Shown here: positions 13,215-23,100 of the stretch, in pieces
Layout: each line of letters begins with the position of its first letter
Position numbering within the stretch: position 1 is the stretch's first letter
Position numbers and translations under genes: made by a program
Notes under the pieces: model-generated
Database searches by the model: none
What the model was told of the DNA's origin: nothing
Seen by the model: only the letters and a program-made list of their open reading frames with translations
DNA from: Branchiostoma floridae
Taxonomy: Eukaryota; Chordata; Leptocardii; Amphioxiformes; Branchiostomatidae
NCBI RefSeq assembly: GCF_000003815.2
Contig: NC_049989.1
Location: 19,008,743-19,072,742 of the forward strand
Reading direction: 5' to 3'
DNA: 64,000 bases

Positions 13215-14380
13215 CCTCGCTATCACATTTGCTTCAAGACTAAGCACCGATGTAACGAATCCTCTGATTGGTTGACTGGTGTTTTCCTGTCACGGTCTCA
13301 CAGCGTCCCCTGGCGATATATAGTAAAATCGCAACTAGTTTTTATTTTATTCCTTTGTGATGTGACCTTTGTTTTCCTCGTAAATATCACATGCAGACGT
13401 CATCGCGTTACCTTTTACGGACAAAGGGCAACTGCAAATAGCGGCAACAATAAGTTAACAATGTTTCCATGTGGAAAGGACACGCCTAGTTACCAACTGA
13501 CGTCAGTTTTATATTGTGACAATTGTCTTTCCCACTTGAAGTTGAAGCCTGATATGAAATATTAAACCAATACATTATACAAAGCTGCGTTGACTACGAT
13601 TCGTCAGAAAATGAATTTGAAGCTTTTCTGAAGATGTACAATTGACATAATTATGTATAAATTGAATATATTTATTTCAAATTAAACAAACAAATAAATC
13701 TAGCCATTGGAATTGAATATCACTTCAAGATTATCTGATAGATACAGATACAGGTCTAAGTTACATCTTAAGGTTTTATTCTTAGTTTGGCTGTTCTTTC
13801 CTGTGACATAAGTTAGCAAAGTACCGAAAGTAGTAAATTCTTGCAGTTGAGATGGTCAGAAATCCTGTCCCAGACAAAAGAAAAAAATATTTCCACAAAA
13901 CTGTAAAAGAAGCTGCACAAAATTCCATTAAACCACAACTATGATATAAAGGCTTATTGGAATGTATTTTGTTTTGGTATGTATCAAACCATTTCTAATT
14001 TATTAAGTTCCGGTTCATGTGCTCTTGTGCTCGGAATTTCATGATTCTAGTATTGATCTTTGTTCTGTTCAACCAAGGAGCTTTTTCATCATGCTCACCT
14101 AAAGATCAATTCTAACTCCAGGTGTATGATCTTAAGCCAAGAAAACTGAATAAGTTGAATTAAATCACTATATAGACGTTCAGTGGGTGTACCAACCGGG
14201 GCTCACATGAGAATGACTGGGAGGGGAAGTCCCTTGACTCCATGCAGTGCATTAGTACCACCTAGCGAAATTTATATGAACAGCAGCTGCATCGTTTAAA
14301 AAGAGTTGGAACGTTCTGTGAAGTGGATAGATTTGAAGTTCAAAATAACAAACACTCACCACAGACACACTCTGGTCTTT
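13215..14380. other. Intergenic stretch between EP400 and the next gene
   Basis: I see no exon, RNA gene or structured repeat here. There is an inverted CCAAT box (gattggttg) near 13265 and AT-rich low-complexity sequence. Open frames present are short and have no recognisable protein character. Confidence 0.4.
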
Positions 14381-14389
14381 CAATTCACT

Positions 14390-14395
14390 TTTATT
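14390..14395 (-). promoter_or_regulatory. Candidate poly(A) signal for the 193-aa gene
   Basis: AATAAA on the minus strand, about 420 bases past the stop codon. A second AATAAA at 14758-14763 (minus) lies only 50 bases past the stop and could be used instead. Confidence 0.35.
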
Positions 14396-14813
14396 ACTAA
14401 AATATATATCATACAGTTTATCATGCTTACTTTATGCAAAGTAGTTTGAAAGTGCCCTAAAAAGTTACAGAGGCCTCACTGACTTGATTTTGTAGATGAT
14501 ACCCTCTGGAGTATACAAATGAAAAAAAACAACACTTTTTTTGGGAAGAACTCTAATATCTGTTAATTAGATGATTGCCTGTCCATATCAAGTTTCATGT
14601 GAAATTTTGCAGTCTTTTGATGAAGGTCTCATTGGGCTGAAATTAAAGAAAAGAAAGTGTTTCTTTAAATAAATCATTGAATGTCATTACAGAAACAACA
14701 CAGACAAATGTCAATTACCCAAAAGTAGGGCAATCTCCAGGTTGGGAGCCTACATTATTTATTAAAAAATACATCTTCATCAGTTTCATGCCATGAAGTT
14801 GCTACTTTTACTT

Positions 14814-16698
14814 TTAGAGAGACTGGGCAAAATTTTTATCGATCTGAAAGAAAATTTACACAATTTATAGATTCTGGAATTGCATTTCACAATTTGTCTT
14901 GATTAAAAATGATCACTATTCAAATATAATTGTACAAAGTGGATTAGAAGAAAGATAAAGTAAAGATGTTTTACCACTACTCTAGCCACAGGTACTTCCT
15001 CCTCCTCCTCCTCCCTGTAGCGATGATATAATCAAATGTCAGCAGGTGGGATACAAGTAACAAACTGGGACCATTGCCATCTACATTTGTACATGTATTA
15101 CAAATTTAAAAGAAATTACAATCATCATGAAAAAAATTACAATCATCATCAGTCAAAAACAGACAGAATTTTTTTTCATTACATCCTCACTAAGCTATAG
15201 ATATGAAGGAGGTTAAAAAAAGGTGATTTTTAACCTCCTTGAGATGACCTACCTGAGAGGACTGTTGTCATCATGATCATCATCACTGCTGATGTCATCA
15301 CTATCCCATGATTCCACACTGAAGTTCTTCCGTTGGAGTGCAGACACCTGGAAAAGGTCAAATGTTAATGTTTGCATAGAGACTGTAACCCCTTCCAGTA
15401 GTGTGGAGATGGAAGGATGCCTTTTGGTGTGCAAGTCAGTGAGTGATAATGAGATGAATTCAGACTGACAAGATCCCAATCAAACCCATATATCTGTCAC
15501 AGGGGAGATTGGAATCCATGGGAATCTGGCACTCTCCTTGGAAACATTGGAATTCCAATCTCTCGAATCCAATATACCCCAGGAGAGGTTGGAATCTTAT
15601 CAGAACTCTACTAGAATTTCAGTCTCCCTGTGAGAATCCGGACTTATTATATAAGTTAAAATATCATGGTATTTTCTAATGGCTGGGCTTCTGAGTGGCT
15701 GTCAGAGAAGGCCCTCCTACTCTTGTAAGGAAACATCATGATCTTTCACCCGTGATCTCGTTGGAGATTTTTCTGTACCTGTTGGAGGAAGCCTTTCACC
15801 ATGGAGTGGTCGTAATCCCGGACAGCAACTTCACTCAACCCTTTCCTCCATCTCGCCTGGCGACTACTGGGTCAAAGTGATCAATTTAGATCAGTTGCAC
15901 AGGTCATAACCATCATCATTCATTGTCACAGGTGATATAGTTACTAGTACAGTTTTGTTAAGGAAAAAAGAGAAATAGTTACAAGCTACACAAATTGAAA
16001 ATACTTTAAAATTGCCTGAAGCATTACTATTAAACTTGTCAGGTCAGAGCAGCAGAATAGTACTGAGCAGAGCAGAGCAGAGTAAAGCAAAGCACAGAGT
16101 AATAACAACAGATATGATCCGGCAAAAAGCCGTTACTATAGAGAGTAGAGTAGAGTGGTTTCAGCCAGGAAGGAGCTTTTTACTCCACTTTTGGCCGCTC
16201 TACTGTCATTGTATATTATTTGGAAACCGTGTCAGACGTCTCAGATAGCATCCACTATCTTTCGTCAGTGACAAATATTTGATCTTCTTTCACATGGGGT
16301 TACATTCACACTATCTCTGTTAGTTACGTTGAACAAATAAAATTGACAGCTTGAAATGCCAAAAAAAACCTCCTGAGCTGATTTCGTTTCCTTGGCACTC
16401 CTGACAGATTGGACTGCAGCTCCAGCGGGTCACTTCTGGACCCGTCTTCGCTTTCACTTCTCACGGTTTCTTCCTCCACGGGACTTTCTTTTCTTCTTCT
16501 CTTCTTCTTGGGAGTACTGCCAGCGCTGCTACAGCTACTACCAGGCTCTGGGTGACTCGGTTTATAGTCTCTATCTTTTGGCTTTGGTTTTTCTTGAGTC
16601 TCTTCTTCGCTAGAGTCGCTAGAACCGCTCGAAGTCGTGTAGACACTTGATGAGATGGGCGACGGAGACTTCTTTCTCGGTGATCTTCTAACTTCCAT
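14814..16698 (-). CDS. Unrecognised Ser-rich, charged, probably nuclear protein (193 aa, five exons)
   Basis: Five exons assemble in one frame: 16698-16370, 15866-15779, 15347-15253, 15014-14975, 14843-14814 (TAA at 14816-14814). The protein starts MEVRRSPRKKSPSP. It is rich in Ser, Lys, Arg and Glu, has a basic cluster PKKKRRRKES typical of a nuclear localisation signal, a central RWRKGLSEVAVRDYDHSMV segment, an acidic SWDSDDISSDDDHDD stretch, a poly-Glu run and the C-terminus DKNFAQSL. I do not recognise the family. Splice support is good: acceptors cccag, ttccag, ctacag and ctttcag, and phases agree at every junction. The exon 1 donor (AGGAG/GTTTTT) is weak. Exon 2 has a CAGTAG double acceptor (start 15866 or 15863), which would add or drop one Ser. 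It is divergent from NOC4L, 460 bp apart. Confidence 0.72.
15206..15240 (-). repeat. Perfect 14-bp hairpin next to a splice donor
   Basis: aaggaggttaaaaa (15206-15219) and its exact complement (15227-15240) enclose a 7-base loop. In gene sense it starts about 11 bases after the exon 3 donor (15252-15251) of the 193-aa gene. Confidence 0.6.
15497..15634. repeat. Small terminal-inverted-repeat element in intron 2 of the 193-aa gene
   Basis: The left end tcacaggggagattggaatc matches the complement of the right end gaatttcagtctccctgtga with a few changes. Related ggaatc-containing units recur inside. No coding capacity. Confidence 0.5.
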
Positions 16699-17158
16699 GC
16701 TTCCGCATTTGATCTAGAATCTCCGCTTCTGTCTTGGAGTTAACGGGAAGATTATTCAGCTAGTCTATTTTGTCGCTGATTTCCTTACTGTTGTCCTAGA
16801 CGTGGTCTAAGCTTCAAGAAAGTCCCATCTCCTTGTGCGATTCAGGATTCTTCTTGTTGCTACAAGTTTAACCTTTGACCCAAAGAAAAATTAGGCTGCC
16901 TATAGTATATAACATTATGCCTGTTTAGATATATCAATTATTAGAATACAATTACAAACATTTGTCATGCATTTTGCAGCTGTATAGTAACCTGACGATT
17001 AACATTTTATTATTTTGTTCAATATTTGATCCTTTGGGGAATATTCAGCAAGGATTTGCTAATAAAGTGAAGACTCAATCTAGGGATATCATTAGACAGC
17101 TAATTTTTCCGAGGACCGCACATGTGCGCACAGGTGAGAGGAGAAGAAACAGACGAAC
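16699..17158. promoter_or_regulatory. Bidirectional promoter between the 193-aa gene and NOC4L
   Basis: The two start codons are 460 bp apart on opposite strands, so both promoters must share this interval unless unseen upstream exons exist. No TATA box stands out. The stretch before the NOC4L start (about 17090-17158) is the likely 5' UTR. Confidence 0.5.
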
Positions 17159-20100
17159 ATGTCTGCAGACGACGCGAACCCCAGAGCCATAGCTGAGGAC
17201 ATCAAGAGGAAAACTAAGGAGGTTCTACAGAGCAGAGAACATGCCAACAACATCACAGATATTCTAGAGACGGCACAGGTTCGTTTGGTCGCTCCGATTC
17301 TGTGAAAAACGGTCGAACTTGTGATGCCCCCCTCCCCAAACTTCTAAATGTTTTTCTCCTGTCCTGATGGAAGTTTAGAATTTCTTTCTTTGCCGTGTGT
17401 AAGCCTGTTAGACCGACATGAAAGTGTTGTTAATACCGGCACAGTCTTACGTCTTGTAGCTGATCATTTTTCTAAGCCGCGATTGTGATTTCTAGGTACG
17501 TAATTAGATCCCACCCCGTAAAAATTCACCGGAGCACAGTGATAGACCCCGTCGGGCGGGGTACCTCCCAGTCCCGAGGAGTTTTCGCGAAGCTCACGAT
17601 GGGCTGGTACCAGGCAGGTTTGAGACCTGCTATAGAAGAATGGCATTTCAGAAACTTCAAGTACTGAGGAAAGAGACATGTAGATCTGATGATAGATGTA
17701 AAAATAGCATAGCATCATATATTTGACTATTTTGTAAACGATTGAAGTAGTGTAGCATAACTCAAGGCATAACTTAAATGTTAGTTCTGTCTCTCCCATT
17801 GGCACTGTAATTTTAACAGTGTAACAATTCTTTACAGAAACGTTTCATATAACTACTGCATTTTTAGTCCATATGGGCAAGAACGTGCAAATAAAAATCA
17901 ATATCATTCTATCCCCCAGTCTGATGAAGATGATAATAGAACTTTGTTTTGTCCCACTGTCACCGTAATGATACTTAATACTATAAAAACGTTTTATGTA
18001 ACTAAGTTGCATTTAGTCCATATGGGCAAGAATGTGCAAGAGGCCACATCTAGTGAAATGATAGATGTTAAACAAGGATAACAACAACAGCAAATAAAAA
18101 TCATCATCATTCTACCACCAGTCTGATGAAGATGTGGTGACGGCCGCCAGCCTCTCAGCTCTGCAGAAAATCTTCAGCACCCTGCTGGGGAGGAAGGAGG
18201 TGTACAGGGGCAAGCTGAAGGGGTCGGATGGTACGGAACAGATTGTTTGTTTGTTTGTTTCCATAATGTAAACAGTAAACATGTACATCCAGATCATACT
18301 GTATCACGTACAGGGGCAAGCTGAAGGGTGCGGATGGTATGGGACAGTTTTGTTTGTTTGTGTTTGTTTACTAAATAGTAAGCCACCTGTAGCCAGTTTA
18401 GGCATAACACTCCTGGTCCATGTGTGTGCTTGTAAATCTTGTTGCAATTTCTACTTGCAATTTCTACTGCAAATTTTAATGAAGTCCTTTACTCCACTTT
18501 TTGGCACTCCCAGATTAAGTTTAGATCAAAACAGAGCATATTCAGATTTGAGAAGTACAAGGTACATTGTCTAATATCAAATAGATTCAACTTCTCCTTG
18601 CTATTTAGTATTTTAAAATCAATGGGTGATGAGTGTATGAATATTTTCTTTCAATCTAGGTACAATGGTTATATATTGGTCACATATCAACAATGATAAG
18701 AATACTAATTGGGAATAAACAATGATTTCTGTCAAACATTGTTCCATCAGAAGAGCTCGCTGACCCAAAGAAGCAGTACAGCCGTTGGCTGGGACAGTGT
18801 TACATAGACGCACTGGAGATTCTGCTGCACAGACTGGCTCATCATGACAACTCAGACATTAAGGTATGGAACATACATGTGGTATTTTGAGCTCTGTCAT
18901 CACTACAGTGCCTAACAGCCTTCCTGATATATCATCATCATCATCATCCGGGCGTGCTGGTTGCACGGATGGCCATGACTCTCCTCCTGCATCCTTCCCT
19001 ATCCTCCATAGCCTTGGGCAGTTCTTCAGCCGAGCAGCCAGTATCTTCACAAATTTGACGTACATATTTGTGTGGTCTTCCTTTGCTTGTATGACCATGT
19101 TTGGGAGTCCACAGCAGAACGTATGTATAGCTAGCACAGTGTTCGTTTCCATTTGCATATAAAGCCACTCAATTGTGCAGTTGCTATACATGTATAGCAG
19201 GAGGCTAGTCTGGTATGTTTAACTTTTATTCCCTTTTTCTTAAGTGCTGAGTGCTGAGCAAAGAAGCTGTGTTTACCATGTTATAAAAGTCTTTGCTTTT
19301 GAACCTTTGACCTGTTGATGTAAATATGTGCAACATATTAGAATCAATACATCTCCAGTGGGTTAATTAGAAGACACAATTGCCACAAATTCTTGAACAG
19401 TACCCTTGACCATTGTTAATTCCTATCCCCAGGAGTTAGCCCTACTGGCCCTGTTGAAGTTGGTATCAGCTGAGGGGAAACACCCGACCTCCAAGTCTGG
19501 GGGAGACCAGTCCAACTTCCCTCTCAGGCTCTTCCAGGTTAGTGAACCTGAAGTCAAAATTTACATTGTTATGTGAAATCTAGAGTGAATTTCCAGTCCC
19601 TTATAAGTATGTTCATTTCTTTCAAAAAGTTAAATGTATGATACACTTGTTTTGTGTTAACTTTGTCCTATATGTCTTATTTGTATCATGTTTAGTTAAG
19701 CACTGATTTTGGCGGTTCCATCATATTTTAAGTCAATAAAAAATTAGAAAAAAGACTATATATAGTATAATGTGTATTATTGTTTTATGTGAGAAGGAGC
19801 TTGGTAATATCAAATACAACAGATAAAAATGTATCACATACAGTAACTAACTAATTGTCCTTGTTATAAGGAAAACATGTCTGTGATTTTCTCCCCCTAG
19901 CTCATCATTGACAAGCTCATGTCAAGCGAGGCAGACCAGAGCACTGTGATTGGTCGGTTCCAGGACTACTTTCAGTACGATGACATCAGACTGTTCACCT
20001 TCGTATCACTCCACAAGAACCTCAGGACTGTCACCAAGGAGTTCACACGGGTTAGTGCCTTGAATTCCAAACATAGTCACTTACTTCTGTCTTGCGTTAC

Positions 20101-23100
20101 AAGCTTTCTGCCATCAAGAAATCAGAACCATAGCATGTCAAGGTCAAAAGATGTAGTACCAAGGTCACATACCAAGGGGCCCAAAATTGACCTTGACCTT
20201 TGTCTTCCCAACACCTACCCACATACCAAATATCATTGTAATCCATTCAGAGGTTCTTGAGTTATGCTGACCACAAATATCCGGAAACGCAAACAGACAC
20301 ACAGACAGACAGACACACCCAAAACTGTATCTCCATTTTTCATGGGGATAATTGATATTGCAGCTTGAATCTTGAGTTTAGTCTAACATTACCCTTTTCT
20401 CCCTGCCAGCAACCCCCTGACACGTACCTGCATAACGTGCACACCCTGCTGACTCAGGTACAGATGCCGGGGGAGGGGGGTGATCTCAGCAATCTGTATG
20501 TGTCACCTACAGGTAGGGTGATATCTGTCAATCAATCAATCAATCAATCAATCAATTTTGTTTCTGAAGACTGGTATGTCATTGTCATCACCATTATACG
20601 ATACACACAATGGTCCTTTTCAGACAACTTATAGTGTTACATTTAACCAACAAGATGGGATTTGAAATTCTAAGTTTTTTTTCTAAAATTTTACCGAGGT
20701 ATACAATCAGATTTTCATTGCTTGTTTCTTAGTCTTAAGCCTGCAGCAGGGTAAAGTACCGAGTCAGTCAGTCACTTCATTATCATTTTATTTTCTTTCC
20801 TCAGACCCAGAAGCAGAGTGCAGACCCAAACAGCTAAAGGTCAGGGTTTTTATATCTAGAACAAGGTGGTTTCCTGTAATATATCTACTTGTAATGAGTT
20901 CTAATGGTTCAATACCCTTCTATTTCTGTTTATAGACACAATATGCTGAAGCTACATAATGATTGTAACTGCCGTTTTAGATTCAATAATCAAGTTGACA
21001 TTCTTGTTTTCTTTATATAGGAGCAAAGAAGAGCATTCACAAATGCCTGGTTGAGTTTCTTGAAAAACAAGGTAAGTTTAAAATGGCTTTCAAGATCTAG
21101 TATTGAGTCATCTGCTATAATTCACTGTTGACCTTGAGCCTTACTGTAAAGGTCACATACCGGTATCTGGTATTGCTGTTCCTCCCACAGCTGCTCAGTA
21201 GCCAGCAGCCTGTACAGACAGGTGCTGTTAACTCTGACCTTGATGTGACCAATATTGCTGTTCCTCCCACAGCTGCCCAGAAGCCTGTACAGACAGGTAC
21301 TGACATGACCTTGACTTTGCTGTCCAATGTCTAATATTGCTGTTCCTCCCACAGCTGCCCAGAAGCCTGTACAGACAGGTGCTGTTAACTCTGACCTTGA
21401 TGTGTCTAATATTGCTGTTCCTCCCACAGCTGCCTAGCAGCCTGTACAGACAGGTACTGCCATGACTTTGACTTTGCTGTCCCATGTCTAACATTGCTGT
21501 TCCTCCCACAGCTGCCCAGCAGCCTGTACGTACATGTATGTAGAGACAGTTGCTGTTAACTCTGACCTTGTGACAAATTGCTGTTCCTCCCACAGCTGCC
21601 CAGCAGCCTGTACAGACAGGTGCTGTTGACGTTAGACCAGGCTGTCATCCCCCTCATGTCCAGCCCCAAACTGCTCATCGACTTCCTGACTCAGTCATAC
21701 AACGTTGGTGAGTCTCAGCTTCACAAAACTGACAAACTACTTTCTGGGTTGACATTTTGGTTCTGAACTGAATTGAACTGAAGCTGTGAAAACTGTTGAC
21801 TGGTTGTATTCAGTTATTGATAAATTTGGTGGGCTCTTCATTTTTTTGAGGTTTGGCTACTCTTAACGACAGAAACCACAGTGACTGCATAATGTTTTAT
21901 TTTTACTGAATTAGGAACATTACATCAAACAACAGCATGCATAGAAATGTGTGGAATTGTTTGTTGAATTGTGTTTTGCCTTCTTCATTACAGGCGGAGC
22001 TATCAGTCTTCTGGCACTGAACGGACTGTTTACACTCATCTACAAGCACAACTTGTAAGTGGGAGTATAAGAGGGGGGTCATGAGTCACAGTAATACACC
22101 AGTTCTGTACACTGAAACTGGTACAGACAAACTGTGTTATTCTAAATCAACAGGCCCCATATACTTGGGGATCGGTATGGTTAGGTTAAATGTATGGGTT
22201 AAATGCCTCCCTGGCAAACAAAGAAAATGGACAAAATGGAAAACCCAATAGATAAGCCTAAAAGACAAAAAAACAGCTGCAGCCATACCTCTGCTTGGAA
22301 AGTACATGTAGTACAAAGGCAATAAATAAATAAATAAATACAAAGGCAGAGCTTAACCAAAGTGCAAAGAAAGCTAGCTGAGTTTACAGTGTTTGACATT
22401 TTTTCTGCTCAGCACTAATCTATGAGAAAGCATATAAGGGTAAAACATACACGTGACTACCAATGTCTGGTCCATATGGCATTAGTGCCACCTACCTGTT
22501 TTATCTCAAAATGCTTTGATGATGATGTTTTCATTCTATAGTGTGCCACAGCTTGTGCTACAGCTACAAGTCAGTTTTCAGCTCGAAATACTTTTTCTAC
22601 ACACCTGAACAGTCGCAGGTAACATTGGAAATTACCTGCACCAGACAAAATTTACCTGCACCAATTAGAATTTATAGGCAGTATTGATCATACTAAAATC
22701 TGTTCAGAAACCATTGCCATTATATCTTTAATTTATACTTCATCTGGAGGTAACAGTCAATACTGCTAGTAAAAGTCCACATTATGAAACATTATATATG
22801 TAAACCCAGATACATGGACCATTATGGTAGTGCAGGTTAGATGCAAGTAGACATTAGTAATACCTGCACCAACCTGCCCTGTATGTAGAGAATGCTGGTT
22901 TTTCACATGCCACTGATGATGTCCTGTTTGTTGTGTTTGTAACAGGGACTACCCAGACTTCTTCAGGAAGCTGTACGCCCTGTTTGAGCCGTCCGTGTTC
23001 CATGTGAAGTACACGGCGAGATTCTTCCACCTGGCTGATGTGTTCCTCACATCCACGTAAGGACACTTGTACTGTGTTTTGTATTCATTTGTGTTTTACT

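Noticed and set aside
12867-13565. Open frames upstream of EP400
   Set aside because: Composition and translation have no protein character; the region looks like promoter and intergenic DNA.
21165-21595. CRISPR-like direct repeats
   Set aside because: Repeats are derived from the exon 9 border of a eukaryotic gene and the spacers are themselves repeated.
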